The translations under genes and the position numbers were made by a program. Positions 1-7,839 of a DNA stretch of 22,065 nt are shown here, one piece after another. Under the pieces are notes generated by a model. The model made no database searches. It was not told the DNA's origin and saw only the letters and a program-made list of their open reading frames with translations. The stretch is taken from the IMG/VR virus record IMGVR_UViG_3300025141_000868, positions 1-22,065 of that record; one strand, 5' to 3'. Numbering within the stretch: the stretch's first letter is position 1; each line of letters opens with the position of its first letter. Origin of the DNA: a virus.

Positions 1-99
1 CAGCTCATCATTAACTTGTTTTACTAAATCTCGTTCTTTCTTCCCGAAAAACAAGGGAGGGGGCGGTGCAGGAGGCCTCTTCCATTCATTATCAGACAT
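1..99 (-). CDS. Structural protein, probable neck/head-completion, partial (N-terminus only)
   Basis: An open frame starts with ATG at 99 and runs off the window edge, giving 33 residues beginning MSDNEWKRPPAPPPP and continuing into a charged helix-like stretch (FFGKKERDLVKQVNDEL). It starts 7 nt after the stop of the gene ending at 107 and continues the same operon. The proline run followed by FFGKKERDLVKQ is familiar to me from marine T4-like phage structural proteins encoded just downstream of the capsid gene, probably neck or head-completion proteins. That is memory rather than a search. Too little is present to assign a function; the frame and operon position make it a real gene. Confidence 0.6.
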   Translation of the reverse strand, partial: MSDNEWKRPPAPPPPLFFGKKERDLVKQVNDEL

Positions 100-106
100 A
101 TCTCAA

Positions 107-1393
107 TTACCCCACAAATATTGGCAGTGGAGCATTTTTAAGCGCAGCGACTGCAGCGTCCGACATCTCCGCATCGTTCTTGGCCAGTTCCTTATAAATA
201 ACGGTATCGAGAATCTCCACCAACTTAGTTCGAAGATCTTCTTGTTCTTCTTTTGCCTGTGATAGCAGCTCTGAATGGTTTAAAGTTACAGACTCGCCAG
301 GAATAGGCATTGTGGTGAATTTGCCTCTAATTTGCCCCAACATCTCTTTACACAAAGCTAGCGCATATTTTCTGATCCACTGCTTGCCCATAGAATTGAT
401 GTTTTCATAGGGAATGTTGCTATAAGGCAGCGTATTCATATTATTAACGCCGAGCATCCCTTCGTCATACCTTTCATTTACCTCCCACGGGCTTTGATCG
501 ATATAAAACTGAATCCATACACGATCTAGGTCATCGAAGCCCCACGAACTGGGATCGGGAAAGAGCCTCAAGAAGTTGTCTTTGATCTCATAAGAATAAT
601 GAGAGGTTCTGGTGTAAATGGAATCTTCGTACATAATTGCTTGCATTTTGTTCTGCCATGTGGGAATGATTTCGAATGTTGAATCATCTGCAAACTGCCC
701 ATAAGTGGAAAGATTACCCACCACACCAACACCGCCATAATAGCCATAAAAGCGCCACATTGCCCGCGGAGAGCGATAAAAAACTCTGGTTACAAAAACC
801 CTTTGATTGTCATCTATCTTGCCTTCAAACGGCACAGCAACGCCCGCATCATCTTTACCGGTGCTGGAGGCGGTTTCAATAATTGTCTGCAAATCATAAT
901 CTTGCTGACTGGTTACGACACCAAAAGAAGCCGAATAAATACGATTAGTGCCCCCGAAGCCGCTGACCGTCGCGACGGCATCTCCAATTTTGCGGGCCTG
1001 TGCATATTGAAAACGCGGATAGCGTAATTCGATGTTTGAACCGCTTAAAGCGTCTCCCTCTATTAATTGCCCCTTTTCATTAAAAGAGCCGGTGCTCGAT
1101 CCTAAAGAATCTGCCAAGCTATTCTTTCCTTGGTGAAGATTAATGATATAAGAATATTCTAAACATGCCTCTTCATATGCTGCATATACATTGGCTGGGG
1201 TTAACTCAATATCAACTACATCGCCGCCTAATTTCTTATATACATAATTTACCTGGAGCGAGGCGCCAGTCAGGAAACCTTGGGATCCCGTATAGGCTCC
1301 GATTGGCACAGCAGCAGTTACTTTTGCTGCGCTTCCCGTAGAAGTAAGTATAACTGTGCTGGTTTCAGATATAGGCGCTAATTGAGTGGGCAT
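107..1393 (-). CDS. Putative neck / head-tail connector protein
   Basis: This 428-residue protein starts at ATG 1393 behind an AGGAGA ribosome site. It is the first gene after the terminator at 1447-1474. Residues about 55-85 (DVVDIELTPANVYAAYEEA, then CLEYSYIINLHQGKN) form a helical segment of the kind seen near the N-terminus of phage head-tail adaptor proteins. The middle holds an aromatic, conserved-looking block (MWRFYGYYGGVGVVGN, then YGQFADDSTFEIIPTWQNK), and the C-terminus is helical and charged. There is no signal peptide or membrane segment. Its place two genes after the major capsid protein and next to another structural gene favours a neck, adaptor or completion protein. Its size is larger than T4 gp13 or gp14, and I cannot show homology to either, so only the structural role is reasonably firm. 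Confidence 0.55.
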   Translation of the reverse strand: MPTQLAPISETSTVILTSTGSAAKVTAAVPIGAYTGSQGFLTGASLQVNYVYKKLGGDVVDIELTPANVYAAYEEACLEYSYIINLHQGKNSLADSLGSSTGSFNEKGQLIEGDALSGSNIELRYPRFQYAQARKIGDAVATVSGFGGTNRIYSASFGVVTSQQDYDLQTIIETASSTGKDDAGVAVPFEGKIDDNQRVFVTRVFYRSPRAMWRFYGYYGGVGVVGNLSTYGQFADDSTFEIIPTWQNKMQAIMYEDSIYTRTSHYSYEIKDNFLRLFPDPSSWGFDDLDRVWIQFYIDQSPWEVNERYDEGMLGVNNMNTLPYSNIPYENINSMGKQWIRKYALALCKEMLGQIRGKFTTMPIPGESVTLNHSELLSQAKEEQEDLRTKLVEILDTVIYKELAKNDAEMSDAAVAALKNAPLPIFVG

Positions 1394-1446
1394 ACATCGA
1401 CTCTCCTATCGTTGTGTTCACATACAAGGTAATTAGTTTTCATAAT

Positions 1447-1474
1447 ATAAAAACCCCTGTCATACAACAAGGGT
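1447..1474 (-). terminator. Intrinsic terminator after the 72-residue protein
   Basis: On the minus strand the arms ACCCTTGT and ACAGGGGT form an 8-bp stem (one G-T wobble) around the loop TGTATG, followed directly by a run of T. It lies between the stop of the 72-residue gene at 1511 and the start of the neck-type gene at 1393. It should end transcripts from the capsid side, partly or fully. Confidence 0.8.
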
Positions 1475-1510
1475 CGTTTATATTCTCTGCATTAAATGAC
1501 TAACTATCTA

Positions 1511-1729
1511 TCACTTTTTGCTTTTTTCTTTTGGGGCTTTGGCTTTTTTCTTAACAGGGGGGGCCTTTCGCACCTTGCGAGGGGCCTCTTCTGCGACGGG
1601 TTCAAGCTCGGGCTCTGAGGCCTCTTCCGCCACTTGGGGCTTAGGTGCTTCTGCTGCAGCTTCGGCTGCGGCGCGCGCTCGTTCGCGATCGCGGAGTTTA
1701 AACCATAATCTTCTTCTTGGATTTGCCAT
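1511..1729 (-). CDS. Small charged Ala/Glu/Pro/Lys-rich protein, unknown
   Basis: I do not recognise this 72-residue protein. I choose ATG 1729 because AAAGGAGG lies at the right distance before it. A longer frame from GTG 1768 would run through the promoter-like motif at 1751-1760 and has no ribosome site. The protein has three zones: a basic start (MANPRRRLWFKLRDRERAR), an Ala/Glu/Pro acidic middle, and a lysine-proline tail (KAPPVKKKAKAPKEKSKK) like histone-H1-type tails. It is probably disordered and could bind DNA or line the capsid, which is inference. It has its own candidate promoter and a terminator on each side, directly after the major capsid gene, which suggests high and separately controlled late expression. 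Confidence 0.7.
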   Translation of the reverse strand: MANPRRRLWFKLRDRERARAAAEAAAEAPKPQVAEEASEPELEPVAEEAPRKVRKAPPVKKKAKAPKEKSKK

Positions 1730-1750
1730 TACAATCCTCCTTTGGCTATA

Positions 1751-1760
1751 ATAAATAGTA
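1751..1760 (-). promoter_or_regulatory. Candidate late promoter motif (TACTATTTAT)
   Basis: The coding strand reads GGATAATACTATTTAT here, 22 nt before the ATG of the 72-residue gene and downstream of the capsid terminator. TAATACTATT resembles the extended T4 late-promoter element. The same 10-mer or a one-base variant occurs in three other intergenic gaps. Confidence 0.5.
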
Positions 1761-1830
1761 TTATCCACTCAAAAACGGAAAATCTCAAAAATTTACCGAG
1801 GAAAAAATTTAGCAGATCGCCATTTTCAAA

Positions 1831-1864
1831 AAACAAAACCCCTGCCACAAAACTGTGACAGGGG
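1831..1864 (-). terminator. Intrinsic terminator after the major capsid gene
   Basis: The minus-strand arms CCCCTGTCAC and GTGGCAGGGG form a 10-bp stem with one wobble and a six-base loop (AGTTTT), followed by TTTTGTTT. It begins 27 nt after the capsid stop at 1892. It is the strongest terminator in the window, as expected after a very highly transcribed gene. Confidence 0.88.
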
Positions 1865-1891
1865 AAATGTTTTTGGGAGTTAATCTATTGA

Positions 1892-3694
1892 TTAATTGCC
1901 CGACTCACCCATGAGTCCGCGAATTACGACTAAGCCGTAAAGGTCAGGACGAACCATCTTCTTGGCATAACGAGTCATGACTCCCTTACGGGGCACGAAG
2001 TCCTCTGGTCCAAAGATAGTGGGTGTGGTCTGCAGTGGCACATAAGGTGCGTACACATAGCCGCTCTCAAGGAAGCTGCTACCGCGGCGACCAACAAGAA
2101 TAACGTTACGAAGGAAATAAGGATCCACGATAACGTCGAACTTCTTGGAAAGGCTACCAACCTTAACCGCACCGACAGTACCTCTATCATCATCGGCGGT
2201 CACGCTTGCGCGGAAACCAGCGGTGAACTCAAGGATGTTGGCAACTTCAGGCGAAACCACGATGAAGTTAGCACCTCCTCGGAGGGTCTTGCGGTGAATC
2301 TGAGCAGAAACATCGTTGATTGTCTCAGCAAGAGTCTCATACCACTCGCTCACTGTACCTGTGAAGTCAGGAGCAGCAGAGCTAGCACCAATCTCCACAC
2401 CTGTTTCGCGGTTAACGAAAAGACCGGGAGAACGAGACCAGTAATATGTTGCAGCAGTTGCACCATTTACAAGGTCAGCAAGGATCTCGCGATCAATCTC
2501 AAGAGCAATCTGCTCAGAGAGAATACTGGTAAGCTCGACTTCAGCATCAAGGTTGTGGTAAGCGTTAAGATCTTGTCCTAACTCAGGAGTCCACTTAGCC
2601 TTGAGCTTCTTGGTGACAGCGGTGATGGCCACGGAGTCAACCTTGATGTCAATCTCTGGAATCGACTTCTCGTTCTCCAAGCCCCACTCAGCCTGACCGA
2701 TGACAGAACCAAGGGCTCCACCAGCAACCAGATCATCAGTCTGTGCCCAGGAAAGAGTGGTGGTGGATGCACTGATACCAGACAAGCATGCACGAGCCAA
2801 GTCAAGACCACCAGCGGCATGAGCACCATCAGCACCAAGACCAACGAACGTGAGCTGGACGTATGGCGTTGTGGACGCACTGACTTCGCGAGTCAATCTG
2901 CGGACAATACGCGCTTTTGCGGTTCCAGCGGCATTTTGGAGAACGCCGTTACCAGAAGAACTGGATACGTTGAGAGACTGAGGGCCATCAAGGTTAACCT
3001 GATCAAGTCCGGACTTAAGAACGCGGATAGTAGCAACGGTAGTAGAACCTGAAACAAGATCGCCATCCCAGCGAACTTCTGTCATCAGGCCAGCGCCGTC
3101 TGTATCAACATCACCGTACTCACCGTGATAGCCGGCGAGAGGAGTAATGGTAATCGCGTTACCGAGAGCCGATCCTGTTGGAGACGAATAACCGTTGTTA
3201 AGGTTATAAGGACCACCAGCGAGACCAACGCCGTACTCATCCAAGTCCACACCGCCCGTTACCTGGGCGCCTACCACTCCACCACCGTGAAGCGAACCCG
3301 ACCACTTGTAGCCAAGGCGGGAGTACATATCATCAGTACCCTGTCCGTTATCCCGGCTGACTGTGAAGTCGAGGAAAAAGATGAGTCCACTGGGTAAACT
3401 CATCGGCTGAACGCTAACGAGATCGTTAGCAATTAAGCCTGCGAAAACACGACGAACGATGGGAAATGCAACAGCTGCAAAACCTTCGACATCGCCACCA
3501 GCCATGGTGGATGCCTCGCGGAGAAGCTCTTTGGCCTGATTCTCTAAAAGACGGGCCATTCCCTGCTTCTTGCGGTCATCTGTGAGACCCTCTAAGAGTC
3601 CTGTGCGCTCCCACTTCGTAAGAAGTGCGTGACCTTCGGCGCGCATATCGCGATTAATGATACCTTCTGTTAATCGGTCTACGATACTAGCCAT
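1892..3694 (-). CDS. Major capsid protein, T4 gp23-like
   Basis: This 600-residue protein is the main shell subunit of the T4-type (HK97-fold) head. It starts at ATG 3694 behind a perfect AGGAGG. Recalled T4 gp23 landmarks are present: LLENQAKEL near residue 50, IVRRVFAGLIANDLVSVQPM at about 79-98 (gp23 has MVRRAIPNLIAFDICGVQPM), KLKAKWTPELGQDLNAYHNL followed by DAEVELTSILSEQIALEIDR, and the C-terminal YVPLQTTPTIFGPEDFVPRK. A prohead cleavage site is likely after E60 in LLRE|AST, matching the gp23 pattern FLTE|A; that would remove a 60-residue delta domain using the protease encoded at 11598. The chain is about 80 residues longer than gp23. The extra length lies mostly in a Gly/Ser/Thr-rich region at about residues 110-330, probably an elaborated surface domain. 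The scaffold gene is immediately upstream, as in T4. Confidence 0.93.
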   Translation of the reverse strand: MASIVDRLTEGIINRDMRAEGHALLTKWERTGLLEGLTDDRKKQGMARLLENQAKELLREASTMAGGDVEGFAAVAFPIVRRVFAGLIANDLVSVQPMSLPSGLIFFLDFTVSRDNGQGTDDMYSRLGYKWSGSLHGGGVVGAQVTGGVDLDEYGVGLAGGPYNLNNGYSSPTGSALGNAITITPLAGYHGEYGDVDTDGAGLMTEVRWDGDLVSGSTTVATIRVLKSGLDQVNLDGPQSLNVSSSSGNGVLQNAAGTAKARIVRRLTREVSASTTPYVQLTFVGLGADGAHAAGGLDLARACLSGISASTTTLSWAQTDDLVAGGALGSVIGQAEWGLENEKSIPEIDIKVDSVAITAVTKKLKAKWTPELGQDLNAYHNLDAEVELTSILSEQIALEIDREILADLVNGATAATYYWSRSPGLFVNRETGVEIGASSAAPDFTGTVSEWYETLAETINDVSAQIHRKTLRGGANFIVVSPEVANILEFTAGFRASVTADDDRGTVGAVKVGSLSKKFDVIVDPYFLRNVILVGRRGSSFLESGYVYAPYVPLQTTPTIFGPEDFVPRKGVMTRYAKKMVRPDLYGLVVIRGLMGESGN

Positions 3695-3721
3695 AATTTA
3701 ATACCTCCTATAATTGTATTA

Positions 3722-4933
3722 TTATTTATTGATTCCTGCTAGCCGACACATCCGCTCAGCGAATGGATCGGTTTGTGGCGTCTCATGACGAGACGCTCGA
3801 ATCACAGACGTTGGACGGCTAATAGCTTCGCTTAGCGATTTTGGTCCGCGCTTGGGCGCTGACTCCACTGTGCTTTCAAGCGTATTATATATTGTCTTTG
3901 CTTCTGTGACTGAATCGGCTCTTGAAATCGCTTCGACAATTCTACTTTTCTGTCGCTCATTTAAGGAGGTATTTCTTAATACCCGATTCGTATAAAGCAA
4001 GCGAGCATTCGAGAGATTTACAGTTTGTAAGGTCTCCTTCAGCTCAGTTGTTACTTGCTCATATTGTGTAAGCCGCTTGGTGAGTTGTTTATTCTCGAAA
4101 ACTAACTCCTCTTGTGCTTGTTTCAAAACTTTCATATCTTCCTCGACATCAGTGCTTCTGCGTCGAGCAAATTCCTTTTCCATTTCCCATTTCTGGTCTT
4201 CAGAAGAGCGGCCGGCCCAGCCAGAAAGGCTAGCCTGCATATCGACCGTCAGTTTTTCAACGAGATCGTCAATCAGCTCTTCGGAGATCTCAATGTCTCC
4301 ATCTTCGTCATCATTTTCGCTAATGGAGCCGGCTCCCGCTCCTTTGCGGCCGAGAGCAGCAACAGCAGACGCTTCTGCGGCGCCAACACCAGCGCTATTA
4401 TTGCTGGCGACACCGCTTTCATTGTCTTCTTCCTCATCGAACTGGCCGGCTGCAGGGGCATCAGAAGGATTGTCTTCTTCGAGCATATCTGCCAGCTCAT
4501 CTTCATCAAATGTAAGCTCTTCATCAATTTCCGACTGCATCTCTTGAATCGATTCGCGGAGTGCACTAAGATCGAGAGTAACTTCGACATCTTCGCCTTC
4601 TCCGGGGACATTTTTAAGGTTTGCTCCTTGCATTTTGCTTACATCATCGGTGGCCGCGAAGGGAACATCTTCTATATCTTCTTCAATTGGATCGTCAGGG
4701 GCCATTTCGGTGCCCATGGGATCTGCTGCCATGGGATCTGCGGCCATAGGGTCAGCTGCCATGGGGTCAGCGGCCGCATCCAAGGCGCCCAGCTCGTCTT
4801 GTTCAAGGAGAGCCTCAAGGGTCTGCTTTACTTCTTCAGAATATTTGTCAACAATCTTTGTTTCGGCGTGCTTAAGAGCCGCCTCGCGAAGAGCGTTAGC
4901 ATCCACAATGGCTTCTTTTAATAAACTAGACAT
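3722..4933 (-). CDS. Prohead core scaffolding protein, gp22-like
   Basis: This acidic protein of 403 residues lies directly upstream of the major capsid gene (27 nt gap), the position of T4 gene 22. The N-terminal helix (SSLLKEAIVDANALREAALK) contains L-x-E sites suited to a gp21-type protease. Residues 54-73 carry four DPM repeats spaced five residues apart. Residues about 80-240 are rich in Asp and Glu. A long coiled coil follows at about 245-325 (KVLKQAQEELVFENKQLTKR and beyond), and the basic C-terminus ends in RMCRLAGINK. Acidity, helical content and position fit a scaffold that is degraded during head maturation. Direct similarity to gp22 is not visible by eye, so the assignment rests on context and architecture. 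ATG 4933 has AGGAG upstream and a promoter-like motif about 31 nt before it. Confidence 0.75.
   Translation of the reverse strand: MSSLLKEAIVDANALREAALKHAETKIVDKYSEEVKQTLEALLEQDELGALDAAADPMAADPMAADPMAADPMGTEMAPDDPIEEDIEDVPFAATDDVSKMQGANLKNVPGEGEDVEVTLDLSALRESIQEMQSEIDEELTFDEDELADMLEEDNPSDAPAAGQFDEEEDNESGVASNNSAGVGAAEASAVAALGRKGAGAGSISENDDEDGDIEISEELIDDLVEKLTVDMQASLSGWAGRSSEDQKWEMEKEFARRRSTDVEEDMKVLKQAQEELVFENKQLTKRLTQYEQVTTELKETLQTVNLSNARLLYTNRVLRNTSLNERQKSRIVEAISRADSVTEAKTIYNTLESTVESAPKRGPKSLSEAISRPTSVIRASRHETPQTDPFAERMCRLAGINK
4715..4774 (-). repeat. 15-nt tandem repeat encoding DPMAA units in the scaffold
   Basis: Four tandem copies of a 15-base unit encode DPMAA-type repeats at scaffold residues 54-73. 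The copies differ at synonymous positions (GGATCT versus GGGTCA on the plus strand), so the repeat is not a very recent slippage product. Copy number may vary between relatives. Confidence 0.8.
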
Positions 4934-4963
4934 ATAAATCTCCTATAAAAATAGTTTTTCAAA

Positions 4964-4973
4964 ATAAATAGTA
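4964..4973 (-). promoter_or_regulatory. Candidate late promoter motif upstream of the scaffold gene
   Basis: The coding strand reads CTAAAGTACTATTTAT, about 31 nt before the scaffold ATG at 4933, in a 64-nt gap without any other gene. It shares the exact 10-mer TACTATTTAT with the sites at 1751 and 7938. It would drive the scaffold and capsid genes up to the terminator at 1831-1864. Confidence 0.5.
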
Positions 4974-4997
4974 CTTTAGGCTCGCAAAAGAAGGAAT

Positions 4998-6125
4998 TTA
5001 TGAGCCAACTTTGCCTATAAGCCACCAATTCTCGCCATCAGACTGGACAGTGCGTGTGGCATAATTATTTTTTACAGCCAATTGAGCCTGAAAGTCAATT
5101 AGACCTTCTTTTACTTCTATTTTTAAACCATGAGAGTTCAGCTTATATCTATTGCTGTTAATTTTCTTGATGATTAATATTCTGCCCTCGTTATTGCAGG
5201 CAGGAGGCAATATAACCGTAACAGGAGCGGCACTGGTGTCGGTCAATATTGTATAGTCGCTTGGTTGGACTTCATATTTCTTCTCTGTGGTGGTGACAAT
5301 GTTCATCACCACGGATCCCTCCATGGCAATCCCGCGCGCGACCTTCAGAGATTCCGTTATAGTCTCGCCACCAACGTTTAACACTCCCTCTTGCGCATCG
5401 TATGTTAAACTTGTAGAAGATTGAAATCCTTTCTTGTTTTTAAACTGAATGCTCCCAGGAGGGCCGGCCGGTTGTGGCAATTTAGCTCGTAAATATGAGT
5501 CACACAGATTTGCGAAAGTTGTGTTATAGGTAGCTCCCCGAGATTCGTCAAATACAAGCAGCGTATCACTATCGCTAAGATTTTGGCCGTCAGTTGTAAT
5601 ACTTAAACAGCTTTTAGGATCCACCATTAGCCTTTTAGAGCGCATTGAGAGACCGCTGTGTGCATGCAAGCTTATATCAAGGCCCTTTTGAGTACTCTTG
5701 ATGCCCTCGTTCCCTCTTACTTGAAGGGCTCCTCTCACATCTGTTAGTCCATTTCCGTGCTCAATAACATTGGCACTCAATTTTCCACTAAAGCGATCAG
5801 GAGGGAGCGTATGGAGGCCTGCAGCCGATCCTTCTAAATATTGAGCTTTAATCTTATTAGTATGAAGGGCGCCCTCTGTGTACACCAAGTCAAACTGAGC
5901 CGTGGCGCTCGTGCCATTGTCATAAGTTAGTACGGATCCCGATCGGGCGCCCTCAATGTGAGTAATTGCTACATCTTTCATGGTAGCACAAGGGCTTTGA
6001 GCGTCTGTATCATAGAACACGCTAGCACTGATCGTATTTTTAAATACTTTTATGCCGTCTATTTCTTGATCTGCATACTGATCGACAGAACCTTGAACGG
6101 CGCCTTTTAAAATATTATATGCCAT
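4998..6125 (-). CDS. Beta-rich structural protein, MAYN family (candidate decoration/fibre)
   Basis: This 375-residue protein begins MAYNILKGAVQGSVDQYADQ, a start I associate with conserved hypothetical proteins of marine T4-like phages. The body is beta-rich with few charged clusters. Residues about 215-235 carry a proline-rich linker (LPQPAGPPGSIQFKNKKG). The C-terminal 70 residues (VTVILPPACNNEGRILIIKK, ending DGENWWLIGKVGS) resemble the end module of the protein at 8669-9376. It is the first gene after the terminator at 6177-6211 and lies just upstream of the scaffold. The ribosome site before ATG 6125 is CGAGGT. A virion surface role is likely from context, but whether on head or tail is open. 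Confidence 0.65.
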   Translation of the reverse strand: MAYNILKGAVQGSVDQYADQEIDGIKVFKNTISASVFYDTDAQSPCATMKDVAITHIEGARSGSVLTYDNGTSATAQFDLVYTEGALHTNKIKAQYLEGSAAGLHTLPPDRFSGKLSANVIEHGNGLTDVRGALQVRGNEGIKSTQKGLDISLHAHSGLSMRSKRLMVDPKSCLSITTDGQNLSDSDTLLVFDESRGATYNTTFANLCDSYLRAKLPQPAGPPGSIQFKNKKGFQSSTSLTYDAQEGVLNVGGETITESLKVARGIAMEGSVVMNIVTTTEKKYEVQPSDYTILTDTSAAPVTVILPPACNNEGRILIIKKINSNRYKLNSHGLKIEVKEGLIDFQAQLAVKNNYATRTVQSDGENWWLIGKVGS

Positions 6126-6176
6126 ATCATACCTCGTATATAATTAGAACTTTTATGGGTTATATATCATAATTTT

Positions 6177-6211
6177 AAAAAAAGAGGATGCCCCCCAAAC
6201 GAGGGGCATCC
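6177..6211 (-). terminator. Intrinsic terminator after the 529-residue protein
   Basis: On the minus strand GGATGCCCC and GGGGCATCC form a perfect 9-bp stem, extended by a T-G and a C-G pair to 11 bp with a GTTT tetraloop. TCTTTTTTTAAAA follows. It lies 39 nt after the stop at 6250 and before the ATG at 6125. Confidence 0.88.
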
Positions 6212-6249
6212 AAAAATAGAGCACAAGCTCCAAAGATTTGTAATATATC

Positions 6250-7839
6250 TTAGAAGATTGACCAGGATCCAGAGACCATGTAGACTAAGCTGATAGCACC
6301 ATATGGCGACTCAAGAACGATTGAACTTTCGTTATCAATCTTGTGAGCACCAGAGGCGGCGATAGTAACTGTTCTAGTTCCATCAACACCGGGGCCGGCC
6401 TTGAAGTAATATGTATCACCTACAGTTGGGGCTGGAGCTTGTGGAAGACCAAGAGTAATCGCACCTGCAAGAGTTCCAGTCAAATAGTTCCAACCTTCAC
6501 TCAACTGCTCGCCGTTCACGATTGCGTTTGGTGTGCCACCAGCGTCAGTGCGAAGAACACCATTAACTGCTGTGAGACCAGCACCAGCCATCTTGGCTGC
6601 GAGGCCCGCAACGGTGATCTTGGACTGGCCAGAGCCACCAGCGACATCATCAAGAGCTAACAAGTCCATACCATCAATGCCAGAACCAGTAAGAGCGGTA
6701 CTAAGCGTAGAGATATCCATCTTGATAAGACCCGAAGTAGAATCAAGACCATAGACCTTGCTTCCGCCACCGACTAGAGCAGCTGCAAAATCAGAAACGC
6801 TTTCCTTGCGGGAGCCATTGCTGTCATTTGCGTCAATGATAGCGATACTATCAGCAGCCACATCAACAGCAGCAGCACTCAAGCTATCAAGATCAACAGC
6901 AAGGTCAGAAACAGCTGCGGAGCCGTTGAAAGACGTCATTGCAAGACCAGAGTTAGATGCTTTTGAAAGAGCATTCGTAAGTGTCGCAGTTAAAGTAGGG
7001 GAACTTGAACCTCCGATGGTGAGAACATCGTTAGTATGTGTCAGAGTGACATCTCCACTATCGAAGTTAATAACACCGCCAGAAGCAAGGAAAAGATCAC
7101 TCCAAGCAGTTCCAGCAACACCCAGCGCAGCTTGATCATCGGAAGCCGGCTTGACGTTAGCGCCAGCAGCACTTAAAATAATGTCAGCCGAACTAACAAC
7201 ACTGATATCAGTACCGTCACCAGTGATATAATCACCAGCGTCACCAAAGGCTAGCCTGTGGTCAGCTGTAACAACCGCAGTATTACTTGCGTTAGCATGA
7301 GTCAGTGTCCACGGCTGATCGCTACCCACTTTAAAGATAGCAGCGTTGGACAAGAGATCCAAGTCATCACCGATAACAGCGCTCTTAGCAACCGAAAGTC
7401 CACCATCAGTCTGTAAAGAACCGTCAGTAGTAGAAGTTGCTTCCGTTGTATCATCAGTTTTGATGATGCCACCGGCTGTAATTGTGCTTGAAGCATCTAT
7501 AGCACCATTAATGTCAACTGTGGTAGCATTAATCTCAATCTCAGTATCTGCAACGAGGTCAAGAACGCCATCAGATGATTGAAAGATATAGGTTCCGTCA
7601 TCGCCGAACTGAAGTTGGCGTGTGGAATTCAAAAGAAGACCTGTATCTGCAACGTGAGTTAAAGTAACGTCTTTGTCCACACCAAAGTTAACGACAGCCG
7701 CATCCGAAGAGAACACGAAATCGTCGGCGCACGTTATGTCGCCGTTGTGATCTGGACCACCGCCAGATGCACTAATATTACCCGATACAACGAGGTTCCC
7801 GCTAAGGACTCGTGTACCAACTGAAAATTTATAAGCCAT
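6250..7839 (-). CDS. Repetitive beta-rich structural protein (candidate fibre/decoration)
   Basis: This 529-residue Ala/Ser/Thr/Asp-rich protein is very poor in Cys and Trp, typical of extended beta-structured phage fibre or surface proteins. Residues about 50-105, 168-222 and 256-290 contain three diverged repeats with a DVTLTH-like core, two of which continue as QLQFGDDGTYI or RLAFGDAGDYI. The linker TSTTDGSLQTDGGLSVAK follows the first repeat. The last 60 residues (GVDGTRTVTIAASGAHKID, ending VSGSWSIF) are clearly paralogous to the end of the 206-residue protein at 8024-8644 (GVDGTRTLVVEGFQDHTID, ending VSGSYRIF). ATG 7839 follows GGAGGG. It lies between a promoter-like motif at 7938 and a terminator at 6177-6211, so it may be a monocistronic unit. 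Its place among head genes favours a head fibre or decoration role, but a tail fibre is possible. Confidence 0.68.
   Translation of the reverse strand: MAYKFSVGTRVLSGNLVVSGNISASGGGPDHNGDITCADDFVFSSDAAVVNFGVDKDVTLTHVADTGLLLNSTRQLQFGDDGTYIFQSSDGVLDLVADTEIEINATTVDINGAIDASSTITAGGIIKTDDTTEATSTTDGSLQTDGGLSVAKSAVIGDDLDLLSNAAIFKVGSDQPWTLTHANASNTAVVTADHRLAFGDAGDYITGDGTDISVVSSADIILSAAGANVKPASDDQAALGVAGTAWSDLFLASGGVINFDSGDVTLTHTNDVLTIGGSSSPTLTATLTNALSKASNSGLAMTSFNGSAAVSDLAVDLDSLSAAAVDVAADSIAIIDANDSNGSRKESVSDFAAALVGGGSKVYGLDSTSGLIKMDISTLSTALTGSGIDGMDLLALDDVAGGSGQSKITVAGLAAKMAGAGLTAVNGVLRTDAGGTPNAIVNGEQLSEGWNYLTGTLAGAITLGLPQAPAPTVGDTYYFKAGPGVDGTRTVTIAASGAHKIDNESSIVLESPYGAISLVYMVSGSWSIF

Noticed and set aside
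1730-1768. N-terminal extension of the 72-residue protein from GTG 1768
   Set aside because: There is no ribosome site, and it overlaps a promoter-like motif found in other gene-free gaps. ATG 1729 has AAAGGAGG.
4112-4921. A 269-residue open frame on the plus strand, antisense to the scaffold gene
   Set aside because: It mirrors the scaffold's biased codon composition, has no ribosome site that I can see and opposes every other gene. Its product is Ser/Phe/Cys-rich, as expected of a complement shadow.
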